A DNA stretch of 64,000 nt from Garcia nutans (GCA_947685225.1 CANTUV010000024.1:22152001-22216000); one strand, 5' to 3'; counted from the first letter of the stretch, positions 23,295-35,334 are shown. A program made the numbers and translations. Notes: generated from the letters alone by a model not told the origin.

Positions 23295-24350
23295 CCACCG
23301 TCTCTACCGAAGATTTAGCTCTCTCTGAACACCCAAGTATTTCAAACTCTTGTGATCCATATAAATGAAACAATTCTCCTCATACAAGTAGTGTCGCTAA
23401 ATCTTCAAAGCAAAACCTATGGCTGCTAACTCCAAATCATGCGTCGGGTAATTCAACTCATGCGGCTTCAACTGGCGAGAAGCATAAGCTATGACTCTAC
23501 CTTCTTGCATCAAAACACAACCTAAATCATTATGTGAAGCATCACTATAAATCACATATGGTTTATCTTCCACAGGCAAGGTAAGAACAGGAGCTTGAGT
23601 CAACATCTCCTTCAATTTCTCAAAACTTGCTAGACACTGATCTGTCCACACAAATCTAACTCCCTTCCGAAGTAATATGGTGAGTGGAGTAGCTATCAAA
23701 GAAAAACCCTTCACAAACCATCGATAATAGCCTGCCAAACCCAGAAAACTTCTAACTTCAATCACATACTTCAGTGGACTCCAATTCAAAATGGCCTCAA
23801 CTTTACTCAAATCAACTCTAATACCATCTGAGGAAACTACATGACCGAGAAAAGTTACTTGATCAAGCCAAAACTCACACTTCGACATCTTAGCATACGA
23901 TTGCTTCTCTCTCAAGGTCTGCAATACAATCCACAAATGCTCGTCATACTCCTCCTTATTATGCGAATACACCAAAATGTCATCAATAAAGACTACCACA
24001 AACTGATCCAAATAGGGTCGAAACACCCTGTTCATCAAATCTATAAAACCTACTGGTGCATTCATCAATCTAAAAGGCATCACCAAAAACTCATAATGCC
24101 CATACCTTGTGCGGAAAGCTATCTTAGGAACATCTTCCTCTCTGATTCTCAATTGACGGTACCTTGATCTCAGATCAATCTTAGAGAAAACTGTTGCTCC
24201 CTTTAACTGATCAAAGAAATCATCTATTCTAGGCAAAGGATACTTATTCTTGATGGTCACCTTATTCAACTGCCTATAATCAATGCACAGTCTCAAAGTA
24301 TCATCCTTCTTCTTTACAAACAAAACAGGTGCTCCCCATAGAGAATTACT
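23295..24350 (-). pseudogene. pol: E2 reverse transcriptase and RNase H
   Basis: The main open part is 24323-23397 (308 residues). It has LFVKKKDDTLR, KIDLRSRYRQLRI (RSGYHQ in relatives), MPFRLMNAP (FGL expected) and FIDDILVYS (the YxDD box, residues 112-120). The RNase H starts with YSDASHNDLG, where the catalytic Asp is kept. TAG stops at about 23396 (Trp) and 23305 (Gln) cut the RNase H. A one-base shift near 24350 separates it from the preceding frame. Confidence 0.92.
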
Positions 24351-25197
24351 AGGGCGAACAAAACCCTTTATCCAACAACTCCTGCAACTGCACCTTCAAC
24401 TCTCTAAACTCAGAAGGTGGTATTTGATAAGGAGTAATAGAGATAGGAGTGGTACTAGGCAACAAATAGATACCAAACTCAACCTCTCTCTCAGGGGACA
24501 TCCCTGGCAACTCCTTGGGAAACACATCTGGGAATTCAGCAACTGTGAGTATACTATCAAGCTGGGAACCCACTACTCTGGTATCCACAACATGAGCAAG
24601 ATAAGCATCACACCTTTTCCGAATCATCCTCTTAGCTGCAACAGCTGAAACAAACAAGGATGCAAGTTGTCTCTGCTCACTAGATACCATAACACTTCTA
24701 CCATCACCGGTTCTCAGGGTAACACACTTCTTCTGACAATATACCACAGCCCTGTGCTTAGACAACCAATTCATGCCTAAGATCAAATCATACTCCTTAA
24801 AAGACATTTCAATCAAATCACCAAGAAACTCCTCATCCTGAACAACAATTGGACTATCTCGGTGCACCTTACTCACCACAATACTATGCCCTAAAGGATT
24901 TTTCACCAAGACACCAAATCCTAGGGACTCAGAATGCAATTCAGACATAGGCAAGATGGATGCACTTATATATGAATCACTATATCCTTGATCAATTAGA
25001 GCAAGAACTGAAATGACAAATAAAGAAAATGTACCCGCAATGATGGCTGAAGCATCTGGTTGCCTTTGCATCACATACATTTGCTGAGAAGGCCTAACCT
25101 CATCTGGCCTACTGCCTCCGGATGTAGAGCCTCCTCTCTGACTAAACCCAGGTCTACCACCTCTACTGAAACCTCTGCCACTTAGATCGCCTCTCAC
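24351..25197 (-). pseudogene. pro: E2 protease and RT lead-in
   Basis: 282-residue open frame. It starts with an RGG-rich end of Gag, then ALIDQGYSDSYIS (Asp69 in LID-x-G is the catalytic Asp; relatives have LIDPGSSHSYIS), then the flap and DLILGMNWLSKH, then PGMSPEREVEF, the usual start of RT. It is joined to gag by a stop at about 25198. The Asp is present, but neighbouring residues are changed. Confidence 0.85.
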
Positions 25198-26373
25198 ACA
25201 AGGTCAAGAAATTGCAGAATCTGCCTGCCTATCCTCTTGTAGCTCGGGACAATCTCTAATGAAATGGTCAGGCGATCCGCATATGAAGCATACAGCTGGT
25301 CCACCAAACTTCCAACAAACACCCCCATGTATCCTACCACAATGGACACATATAAGTGGAGTAGATCTCTAAGCCATTGGGATCGGTGCACTAGCCACAG
25401 AAACTGTATGTCTCGATCTCTGCCTCTGATGTGGGACTGACCTAACAGGCTACCTCTGGCCCCTACTAAACCTTTGAAAATGACCTCCTCGACCTCTATT
25501 TGTAGATGAAGACCCTGCCTTAAACTGGGGTCTCCTAACTCTGGTCTCCTCCTCAGTAGCAGCTGCTGCAATAGCCTGCGCTCTCTCAACACTCTGGGCC
25601 GCTGCAACAAGCTGGGAAAGATCCTGATACTGGGAACCAGTAATAATACACATAATAGAGGGCCTCAACCCCTCCTCAAATCTCCTACACCGGTCTATCT
25701 CATCTGAAATAATCCCACCATCATAATGACTCAACCGAATAAACTCAATCTCATACTCTGTAACTGTCCGGTTATCCTACCTCAGATTCAAGAACTCCAT
25801 CTTTTTAGCATCCTTATACTCCCTCGGAGTATACCTCTGCTCAAACTCCCACAGATAATCACCATAAGACAAGATCAGTGGATCATCCATGGCATGGGGA
25901 ACCGTCTTCTACCAATCATACGCATCTCTCTGCAGAAGAGATCTAGCATAATCAAACTTCTCTTCAGGAATGGCTTGCAACTGGATAAATACCCTCTGAA
26001 CTCTATCCAACCACTACTCAGCTATAGTAGGATCTGTAGTATCAAAGAAGTCCTTAGCTCTGAACTTTCTTAATTTATCATATTGCCTCATCGGTACATG
26101 CGGCTGTGGTTTCGGTGGTGGCTGCTGCACTGGAGCCTGCCTCAACAAATCTACCATATGCCATAACCAAACCGGCAAAATCTCATCAGCAGCGGGTCTC
26201 TCTGGCACAGGAGCAGGTGTCTCACCAATTAAATCAACCCTAGCTCCATCTCTACCCTCAACAGGAGCAGGTGTCTCACCAATTAAATCAACCCTATCTC
26301 CATCTCTACCCTCAACAGGAGCTACACTCTCAGCACTACCTTCTATAGACTGACGTGACTGAGATGCCATCAC
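25198..26373 (-). pseudogene. gag: E2 gag
   Basis: Starts at 26373 (MMASQSRQS). The N-terminus has a tandem duplication of an 18-residue segment with VEGRDG and RVDLIGETPAPV (26217-26330). The gag core is DKLRKFRAKDFFDTTDPTIAE then WLDRVQRVF after a stop (TGG/TAG) at 26013. Then come TVTEYEIEFIRLSHY, the ...EEGLRP end, an RG-rich linker, and the zinc knuckle CFICGSPDHFIRDC (CCHC) at about 25246-25293. About five stops, several at Trp. Confidence 0.88.
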
Positions 26374-26521
26374 TAACTATATCTGTAAACATAGCAGAAA
26401 ATACCCCATTAAAGATTAGAAACTGTCAATGCCAATGCATGTATCTTATTTAAAAATCATATTTTAAAATCAAAATTTTCTTTTTATTACAATTTACCTA
26501 GGTTGAGAACCTCAAACCTAG

Positions 26522-26534
26522 GCTCTAATACCAA
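26522..26534 (-). other. E2 primer binding site (initiator Met)
   Basis: The minus strand reads TTGGTATTAGAGC; the canonical site is TGGTATCAGAGC, one mismatch. It is seven bases from the LTR end, after ACTGTTT. Confidence 0.8.
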
Positions 26535-26540
26535 AACAGT

Positions 26541-29175
26541 TGTAACACCCCCTTACCCCAATATTCAAGCACCGCATACACCCGCACAACACGCGATATA
26601 CACATACCGGATAAAGGGGTGTCACAGTTCATTTTAAACAAACCAAACTTTAATCTTTAACATATAAGCATTATAAGTCAATCCGAGTAAACTTAAAACA
26701 TTTAACTCATGTTATAGAAATCAATAGAGAAAACATTCCTTTTTAAAATACATATACATATAACTTCATTACACCAAAAGTTTATCCAAAAACATTCTGT
26801 TCCAAACATTTGTTAAATAAGCAGCGGAAAATACATATGTATATATATCAAAATCAATGTTTACAAAATTATAGAATTTATACATGCTGGCCTGTCACCT
26901 GTGCGATGAACCACAATCACGCTAAGCAGAAAGCTTAGTGGTACAAACTTTGATTCAATAAAGATCAATGCGATGCTCATGGACAATATATATGAATATA
27001 TCAACTCATTGCATTATATCTCAACATATTAATCATTTGCATCATATTTCATAATTCACATTAAAGCAAAGACAAGCATGTGCCCAAAACGAAACTAATA
27101 TGCTATTCAAAGTTCAGAGTTACTTCTTTGGTCCATATTGACACCTTTTGTCTAGCCCCATAGGTAATATATATATCCATGGATAATGTAACAGACCTAG
27201 TCTCTTAGACCTCAACCCGGCTAGACCCTAGGGCCCCAGTATCTTGGTCCTCAATCTGGCTAGACTCTTACAGGTTTTGAGGCTCACGACCCGGTCTTTT
27301 CACCCCAAAATCATCACATTTATCAGCTGGGCTCGGCTTACGACCCAGTCTTTTCACCTGCCCAGTAATTCATAAACATGCCATCAAACCCAGAACTCTA
27401 AAAATTGAATAACATGCTAGGCATACAATTAATTCATTTATCTCATTATCAATCTCTTTCACAATTCATTTCTCATTTCATTTCTCATAATCAAACTAGG
27501 CTTGTTTCCTTAGTATATCATCTTTTCTCATTTTTCTCATTCTTCTATCTCATCTCAATATCGATTGGTTACATTATGTTTTCACATCTCATATCACATT
27601 TTTCCACATTTCTTTTCATAAACAATACGTTACTCAATTACATTGATACATGAACATAATTAACATTATGCATATCATAACATATAACTCATTCATCAAT
27701 AATATATCAAGTAACTTAACACATTTATCAACTAAATGTGTTAAGTCCCAATGTCATATAAATGTATGCAATCATTCAAAGTTTGTACTTACCTCTAAGA
27801 GCAACAACACCTCTCTATCAACTCCTCTTCTAAGATCTCACACAAACCTTGGCTTGGGTAACTCAATTCTCTTCAAAACCTAATCCAAAGGTGATCATAC
27901 ACACTCACTTTGAGATACACATAAGAAAATAAGAAAGAGAACTATCTAGGGCAAACTCTACACTTGACACACTCAACAACATGGGCATGTCCCTGACCGT
28001 GCCCTAAACCCACAACACAGAAGCTTTGACATGCTCAGTGACATGGGCATGTCATTGGCCATGTCAATCCTCCTCCAACACATAAGCTATGACACACTCA
28101 GTGACATGGGCGTGTCACTGGACATGTCAATCAACCAATAACACAGTAGCTATGACATGCTTAGTGACATGGGCGTGGGCCGTGTCAATGCTACTACATA
28201 CAGAAGTTGTGACACGCTCAGTGACATGGGCGTGTCACTGCTCGTGTCACCAACCCAAAAAATAGAACCAATGACATGCCCAAAGACATGGCCATGCTCC
28301 TAGGCGTGTCAGGCCAAAAACCCTGAAATCGACACCAACAAAGCCATAACCCACAATCATCTTCCAATAGCCATATCAACAACACACAAACTCAACCAAA
28401 ACCATCTACAACCCATATAATTCTTCAGTAAACCTTAAAATAACTCAATTACAAACATCAAACACAAACACCACCGTATTCATAACTCAAAAATCATGCA
28501 ATCCACACACTTGCCTCTTTCACCAAACTCAACCCTTTTTTCTCTTCAATCCAAACCCAAAAATCAAAGTTACCAAGACAAAACACTTCAAACACACCAA
28601 AATAATCATAAACACATCTACAAATAACCATCCAACAAACCCAAGAACACAAACTCAAAAGAAAACCAAGAAACAAGTTGGAAACTTACCAAAAGTGATG
28701 AAAATCCTTAAACTTCCAACTTGATCTCTTAAAATCCTTCAATCTCTTGAGTTTGGAAGCAACAAAATCTCTTTTCTTTTGGTTGATAAGGGTGGCTGGC
28801 TCACTAGAAGGAAAGAAAAAGATGAAGATGAAAGAAAAAGAAAGAAAGAAAGTAAGAAAGAAAGAAAGAAAGAAAGTCAACCACTTAAACACCCACTCTC
28901 TCCTCAAATCAATCTCCACCAAGTGATTAAACAATATAATATTAAATCCACTTACATCATCTTCCACTAACATAAATAAATCCATTTAATTGATCAAAAT
29001 ATCTCTTTTGACTTATAAAACCCATTGACTTGTATATATTTTGTATATATCCCCATATATACAACATATACACATCTCCTCTTATTACATTAGTCATATA
29101 TACACTTTAAATTATTTAATCCAATTCTCACAAATAAGCATTCCAAAATTTTAGGGAATCATTAGGGATATTACA
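26541..29175 (-). repeat. E2 5' LTR
   Basis: 2635 bp, paired with 18869-21614. It lacks about 104 bases at 26888 and a few shorter pieces. The palindrome cluster is at 27970-28260 and the GAAA tract at 28838-28877. Confidence 0.94.
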
Positions 29176-29180
29176 TAATG

Positions 29181-29335
29181 TCCCTGATCCAAGAGGAAAG
29201 TTTAGACCTAGTTGGGAAGGGTCGTATGTTGTAAAGAAAGTCATGAATAAGGGTGCAATCAAGCTATCTGGCATGGATGGGAACCAGCTTAGTGAGCAAG
29301 TGAACATTGACAGGTTGAAAAGGTTTTATGCATAA
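29181..29335 (+). pseudogene. E0 integrase C-terminal end
   Basis: Continues E0 integrase after E2: DPRGKFRPSWEGSYVVKKV...VNIDRLKRFYA and a TAA at 29333-29335. It aligns with the last 55 residues of E4 integrase (42611-42775). No chromodomain follows, as expected for Tat. Confidence 0.88.
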
Positions 29336-29339
29336 AAAA

Positions 29340-29430
29340 AAAGAGCTCGCTAGGTTGAAAACCCAAAAAAAGGAGGGCTAGGCAACAATTAGGGCTAAAT
29401 GAGAGAAAATTTCTAAAGAGAAAACCCGAA
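29340..29430 (+). repeat. GAAAACCC...TAGGCAA repeat, left block
   Basis: Repeats built on GTTGAAAACCC, a short G-rich spacer, and CTAGGCAACAATTAGGGC. Further copies lie at 30123-30390 and, reversed, in E4 at 41660-41790 and 42440-42600. They bracket the DUF7745-like antisense gene in both elements. Confidence 0.7.
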
Positions 29431-29689
29431 TGTGCTGGCTGGTGACAGGAGTAATCTTATGTATATTGGCTTTATGTTTGATTGTTTCCCATTTTAATAA
29501 AACATAGTTAATATTACAACTATTTTATGTGTACTATTTCAATATAATCTGACCATTAGGATAAAATAAATAATACAATAGCCAAAGGTGATGACAAATT
29601 ATAAAAGGAAAGAAAACATCTTTTATTATTATTATTATTGTTCATCCTAACATCATTTTTTCTAAGGAATTGACAAATTTAAAATCAAT

Positions 29690-31004
29690 GGTAGACTATA
29701 AATGTAGCGTGTAGGCAAACTTTGCTTCAGTCAATCCAGGAAAGCTTCAGTCAGACTAGGCATGTCCAAATCAGAAGTAAACTCATAACCTCCAGGCTCG
29801 GCTCCATACTGGCGGTCAAGATGATGAGGATCATAGTAAGTATCTCGATCAAGAGCAGCAAGAGGAACATACATCAGATATGTCTAAACAGTCACATGGG
29901 TGATTTTCCACAAAGGTACTAACCAATGGATGTTAATCACAACTCGTGAGCGGACCCAGTCAATCCAGTTGGCATATGAAGTAGCAAGATGGAGTAGTTT
30001 CCTAGTAGAAAGATGTCATGGTAGATATCTGAAAAGGTCTATAGATGAAGTGTCGAGTAAGCAGAGATGCTCTTGTAGCCAGATCTATAAACACAAGCAA
30101 TAATTTAAAGAAAAAAAGAGAGAGAAACCCGTTAAGTTGAAAACTCGTAAAGGCAGCCTAAGCAAAAAATTAGGGTGGTTTGCTAGCTCCAAAAACACAC
30201 AAAGGAGGTCTAGGCAAAAATTAGGACCTATAAAAAAAGGGTCCCCTGAGTTGAAAACCCACAAGGGCAACTTAGGCAAAAATTAGGACAGCTCGCTAGT
30301 TTCGAAAACCCACTAGGCAAAAATTAGAGCAATAAAAATAAAAGGCCTAAATTGAAAACCTAAAAAGGCAATTTAGGTAATTACCTAAAGCAGTAGAGGA
30401 CTCTTAACCAATCTCCTGGAAGATTTTGTCTTGAATTGATCCAATCCAACTAGGGTCTCAGCTAAGATCACGGGTATTAGTGACAATCCTCCTTCCATTT
30501 AGTCCATAATATCTAGTACTCATGGATCGATGTCGCCATCAGGAGAAACAAGCAAGAATTGACCAAGCAAGCAAAGACAGAACATGCACCCCTAAATTTT
30601 TGGTGGGAACCAAATAAGAAATGTAAAAAATCAATCCAAGGCCCCAGTAAAATTTTTTTATCTCTCGTCAATTGCAGAACTTTGGGCTTTGAGAGATGAA
30701 ATATCATATGCATCTTTTGATGACTCTTGGAAGTTAGTATGGGCAATGCCATTGGTTGATTGCTTGGATATCCGAGAATGGCCTCAAATTCTTCAATCAT
30801 AGGATAAATTTTAAAATTGTTTAACTTGAAAGTCCTTGTCTTCATATCCCAAAAAGAAGTCATGGCGTGTAAAAATGATTGGTCCAACTTGACATTTGTA
30901 AAGCACTTTAAAGCATTGAGTTGAGACCATGATATTTGTTCCCAATGTGTAGCCTTCATCATCTTGAATAAATTCTTTATCTTTTTCAAATTATCTTTTG
31001 TCAT
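29690..31004 (-). pseudogene. E0 antisense gene 2, DUF7745-like
   Basis: Runs against E0. The open N-terminal part at 31004-30513 (163 residues) has ALKCF, FLHAMTSFWDMKTRTFKLNNF and YPMIEEFEAILGYP. This layout (FWD..TRTF...PTIEEFEALLG) is that of the DUF7745 family found in plant mobile-element proteins. A C-terminal piece at about 30090-29700 has IWLQEHLCLLDT, INIHWLVPLWKI, YLMYVPLAAL, then QYGAEPGG; stops interrupt it. The E4 copy (41800-42197) is cleaner over this part. A repeat block at 30123-30390 separates the two pieces. A TATA-like TATTTAAAT lies at 31165-31173. The family call is from memory and needs a profile search. Function unknown. Confidence 0.6.
30123..30390 (+). repeat. GAAAACCC...TAGGCAA repeat, right block
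   Basis: At least five diverged copies of a ~45-60 bp unit: GTTGAAAACCC, CACAAGGGCA, CTTAGGCAAAAATTAGG, then GCTCGCTAG. It lies between the two recognisable halves of antisense gene 2. Confidence 0.75.
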
Positions 31005-31162
31005 TGTAGGGAACGTAACAATTGCAGTTGATTTGAATTTACAAGGATGAGTTTGTGAAGTATTGTAATCAAAGAATGGAAGTTGTTTCTGTGATAAAAT
31101 TCATAAGATGAGAATTAAAAGAAGAAGGTTGATGGACTTTTTGGGGTTGAGGAATTAAAACA

Positions 31163-31173
31163 GATTTAAATAG
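31163..31173 (-). promoter_or_regulatory. possible TATA box of antisense gene 2
   Basis: The minus strand has CTATTTAAATC about 160 bases before the ATG at 31004. The spacing is reasonable for a plant promoter; there is no other support. Confidence 0.35.
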
Positions 31174-31309
31174 GCAAATTTTGGTAGCTGAAGTGGAAAA
31201 GGAAAAGAATTTGTACGTGGAATGTATACCGAATCCTTTTGGTTTGTGTGAATTTGAATAATAGTCTATGACAAATTTAGAATTGTAAATTCGTCATGGA
31301 CACTCTTTT

Positions 31310-31362
31310 ATATAAAAAAAAATAATTATTATTATTATATATATAATAATAATAATTATCAG
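31310..31362 (+). repeat. ATT/AT microsatellite
   Basis: A run of ATT and ATA units lying between the two antisense genes. Confidence 0.85.
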
Positions 31363-31449
31363 AGTTGTAAAATGTCAAACAAATATTATATTATCATATT
31401 ATAAATTGCATTAAATACAAGCTCTCCATTACAGTTTGATACAAGTTAA

Positions 31450-33999
31450 TTACTGAGAAGGACAAGGCAGACCATGATCAAATAAAGCCCTAAAAAAGTC
31501 ATTGCCTGATGGAGGAGGAGGTATATCACCCAGTTGAAATTCGCTCGGAGAAAACATACCTAAGTCCCTATTTTCTTGAAAGTTAGGTTTGTAACAGTCA
31601 TCATATGAAATAGGAGAAGGGATCTATGGTCATCAGTACGGGGCCCCCTTAAATATGACGCACCAGGATCCTTATGGCTCTGAATTGGAAGTCCCAAAAG
31701 TTTCACTCATGATAAGCAGAGTGCCAATGGCTGGCAGTTAATTCTTCTTGCAATTTTCTATTATGTTCTTTGAGCATTTGTTGTGAACTAGATAAGGAAG
31801 GGTAATTTCATGCATTTTTCATGCATACATACAACATACATCACCATATATATATTAAAAAAATTCAAACCACATAATTCAGATCAATGCCTTGAAGCCC
31901 AAAGGATGGACCAGCATAAGGCATTGTAGACGACACATATGGTTGAGACGGAGCAGCATGAGACAGACTGGCCCCATTGTGGTGAGGGTCACTTGATTGC
32001 TTGACCACCTACAAAAAAAATTAAGATTAGACAAGTGTCATGAAAAATGACCCTGGATGAGCAACAAAACATATTTGACTAACCTGAGAAGAGATGACCA
32101 TAACATTATCATCCCCGCCTCCATCGTCATCATTTTCTTCTTCCTCTTCTCCAAGAAGTCCCTGGACACCAATAGGAGAGACTTCAAAGTTCAAAAGTCA
32201 ATCTTCAATGAACTGGGCATACAACTTAGCAGGTGAACGGAGATACCACTCGACTTAATATCCATCCCGAGCACGCATCCAGAAGTTCTCCGGCATAGAT
32301 GTAACGTCTCATGTATAAGCTGGGATATCATTGGGAACCCTCTATTCCTCAGGACCAAGAAACCAATTGTGCACTCTTTCACCAAGGAACCATCCGCTCG
32401 ATACTGGACTAGTAATGACTCAATGAGAATTTTGAAGAGGCACGGCGAAATTCATGGAAGGAGTCCAATTGGTCTGCTCACCATCACCCTACCAAGCAAT
32501 ATCTACCTGCAAAATCAAGAAGAGAAGGTAAGTCAGTTTATTCATACATTTCAACAGTTACTAATTCTTTTTTACCTGATCCCAAGTTAACTGACTCAGG
32601 TGATAACGTCGAGAATTCACATGATGCAAATCGGATGTCAGTGTACGGCCCGCTAACCAAAGGCTCAGTCTCAAATACCCGACTCTTTCTCAAGAAATGC
32701 CTGGTACCTGTATGAGATTATGCTAATAAGCCTAAACCTGCAGGAATAATAAATGTCAAATCCATGTACATCCTTTAATTAATTCAATATATATATAATA
32801 ATAATATAGAAAAGCAAAAAAAAAGAAGAAGAAGGGTCGGGATTAATACCTCGGCAACCACAATGAAACTAGAAAATGATCTTTTCTTCCGGCAAAGCTT
32901 ATCAAAACCCTGATACAAGAAAGCCAGACTGGCTTCTCCCCAGTTATACAATGACACAAGATCCATGTCAACAAGGGCTCGTAATACGGATAAATGGAGG
33001 ACGGATTCGGTGCTGCACAAAATAATTGTCCCAAGTAAATAGAGTAATAACCCTCGAGCATATTGTTTTGCAGTTTCTCTGCAAACTAGTCAAGTATAAT
33101 TCATCCAGTACTCCATAATAGGTTCATACTTGATCTTAAATAGCTCTTTTAAGGAAGGCTCAATACCAATTAGTTGTTGGATTTCATTGTGCATCAAGAT
33201 ATTATTAGTAAAAGGGATGTGCATTCCATAACAAGGGATACCCGTTATGGTAGTAAAATCAATAGGCTTGATGGTCATTTCTCGCACTGGTAAGTGGAAG
33301 ATATGGGTGGTATCCTTTCACCTTTCTGCAAACTCTAAGACTACACTCCTATCTATTTGGTATCCTTTCGACGGCAACTACATGATAAAGTCCCGAATCC
33401 GCACCGTCAGATTATTCGCTTTACTCGAGATGGAGCATGATTGTACCATTGACATGCTTTGTAGATGTTTCCACCACCATGAACAACACAACCATCATAC
33501 TGCCACAACATAGGTAAGTCATCACAAGGTATGTAAACTCCAACATTTTAAAATATAAAATACATAACTAACACTAAAAATATTTTTGTGCAAAAATTAA
33601 ATAATAAAACTACTTATGTTTTTTCTGACAATAATTCAACAACAATGACACTACTAATATTTTTTGTGAAAATTAAATAATAAATCTACTCTAATTTCTT
33701 ATGCATAAATTAAATAAAAATACTACTCATTTTATTCATACATTAATTAAATATAATAAATATAAATGAATATAGAAATAATAGTACATATATAAATCAT
33801 ACTTAGTCATTCTTTTCTGCAATTAAATAATTGGTTTGTTAATAAAAATTATATTTACCTTAATTTTTTTATTTCAGTTGCTGTGTAGCTCCATACCAGC
33901 TAATAATGTTATTCTTCCATGCTCGTGCATCCGAATATAATTAAGTAGCTCGACATCTGAAGGAGGTCTCACCTGGGACGAATGTTGATTTCGTGCCAT
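31450..33999 (-). pseudogene. E0 antisense gene 1, plant mobile domain protein
   Basis: Runs against E0. A TATA box lies about 100 bases upstream. The ATG at 33999 starts MARNQHSSQVRPPSDVELL; the exon can end at 33897 before a GT. Later exons: VVLEFAER, a TGA for Trp, then KDTTHIFHLPVREMTI (about 33330-33240), ITGIPCYG, ARGLLLYLL...VDMDLVSLYNWGEASLAFLYQ (about 33070-32880, donor GTATTA after GCCGAG), then WFLGERVH and VEWYLRSPAKLYAQFIED (about 32385-32190), an acidic EEEEENDDDGGDD, and SPSEFQLGDIPPPPSG before TAA at 31450-31452. ERW..THTFHLP..E.TI and W..A.LA.LY are marks of the plant mobile domain. Such proteins occur in plant genes and in transposons. A handful of stops make it a pseudogene. 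Confidence 0.72.
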
Positions 34000-34094
34000 T
34001 TTCTATATGCTAGTAGTTAGAATTTTTCAAAATGATTGAAGAAAATGAAATTGCTGCTTGAAACCTTTGAATGAAACTCTCATAACACTTGCTA

Positions 34095-34105
34095 CCTATT
34101 TATAG
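34095..34105 (-). promoter_or_regulatory. TATA box of antisense gene 1
   Basis: The minus strand reads CTATAAATAGG, a strong plant TATA box, about 95 bases before the ATG at 33999. It gives the antisense gene a promoter separate from the LTR. Confidence 0.6.
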
Positions 34106-34440
34106 CAAATGAAATTGAAGGATAAGATCAATCCACTATCACAATTCAAAAAAAAAAAAGAGTGTAGCATAAAACAAAACTGAAAAAAGGAAAATGAAAC
34201 AAAGACAAAGTAATCCATTATTCATGTCTCCTTTTAATTTTAATAATTTCTAATTTAACTCATACACAAGCATATAATTATTTTCAATAATTCATTGTTT
34301 TGTACACATAACACGTGCACACAGTAAACTGATTTCTTTTTATGTGTCTAAAAAATATTTTTGTACTTACAAATATTTTTTTCATGCAGGGGCAAGAGTA
34401 TATAGGTACAGTAAAAATAGCCAAATTGTTTTGCTTTTTT
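34106..34440 (+). other. AT-rich interval, nothing recognised
   Basis: AT-rich sequence upstream of the antisense promoter and before array B. It holds a PPT-like CATGCAGGGGCAAGAG at about 34384. I see no gene. Confidence 0.6.
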
Positions 34441-34915
34441 GCAAAACTAACTATTCAAATTATTTTTCGAGTCTAGAACTCATTGCAGGTCCAGAACCCA
34501 AACCAATTTGGGTCCATAACCCAAATTATTTTTCGAATCTAGAACTCATTCCAAGTCTAGAACCCAAACCAACTCAGGTCCAGAGCCAAAATTAATTTTT
34601 GAGTCCACAACTCATTCTTGGTCCAGAACCCAAACCAACTCCGGTCTAGAGCCCAAATTATTTTTCGAGTCCATAACCCAAACCATTCCATGTCTAGAAC
34701 CTAAATTATTTTTCTAGTCCAAAAGTCATTCCGGGTCCAGAACCCAAAATATTTTTTGAGTCCAAAACTCATTCTGGATCCAGAACCCAAACCAACTTGG
34801 GTCCAAAATTCAAATTATTTTTCGAGCCCAGAACTCAATCCGAGTCTAAAACCCAAATCATTTTCAAGTCCAGAGCTCAATCCTGGTCCAGAACCCGAAC
34901 CAACTTGATCTTTTC
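34440..34915 (+). repeat. array B in E0: GTCCAGAACCC repeat
   Basis: About seven units of ~65 bp built from GAGTCCAGAACTCATTC, GGGTCCAGAACCCAAA and AATTATTTTTC. It occupies the 3' untranslated region just before the polypurine tract. E1 has only about two units (11910-12030); E4 has a long reversed array (40127-40510). Confidence 0.85.
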
Positions 34916-34962
34916 AAAATTAAATTGCTTTTCATTCTCTGAATAAATTCAAGATCATTCAA

Positions 34963-34976
34963 GCAAGGGGCTAGAC
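34963..34976 (+). other. E0 polypurine tract
   Basis: GCAAGGGGCTAGAC directly before TGTAGACC. It is slightly decayed relative to GCAGGGGGCAAAC of E1. Confidence 0.68.
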
Positions 34977-35334
34977 TGTAGACCCTTAATTTTGGTACCG
35001 GTCCAAAAATATATTTTTCATTTGAAGGCCAAATCAAGTCTAAACCTAATAACAGGTCACAAAATAAATCAATTATAATTATTTAATATTGGAATTACAA
35101 ATTATAATTATTTAATATTTAGATTACTAATTATTTAATATTGGAATTGCAAATTATAATTATTTAATATTTAGATTACTAATTATTTAATATTGAAATA
35201 TCAAATTATAATTATTTAATATTTGGATATTGGTTGGCCAATTATTTAATATTATGATTGTGTTCGTTTCGATTAATTTGATTAAAAAGAAACTTGGTCG
35301 GATGGTGGGACGGTTGGCCCAAACCAACCCAGTT

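Larger units (their letters stand above)
18869..29175 (-). mobile_element. E2: Tekay/Del-type chromovirus, TSD TAATG
   Basis: A whole minus-strand Ty3/gypsy element of 10.3 kb with LTRs of 2746 and 2635 bp, ends TGTAATATCC...GTGTTACA. The perfect target duplication TAATG is at 18864-18868 and 29176-29180. Removing it rejoins E0 integrase in frame with the E4 sequence KQCKPNVSDPRG. The internal order on the minus strand is primer site, gag, protease, RT, RNase H, integrase, chromodomain, polypurine tract. Each coding part has stops or shifts. Confidence 0.95.
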
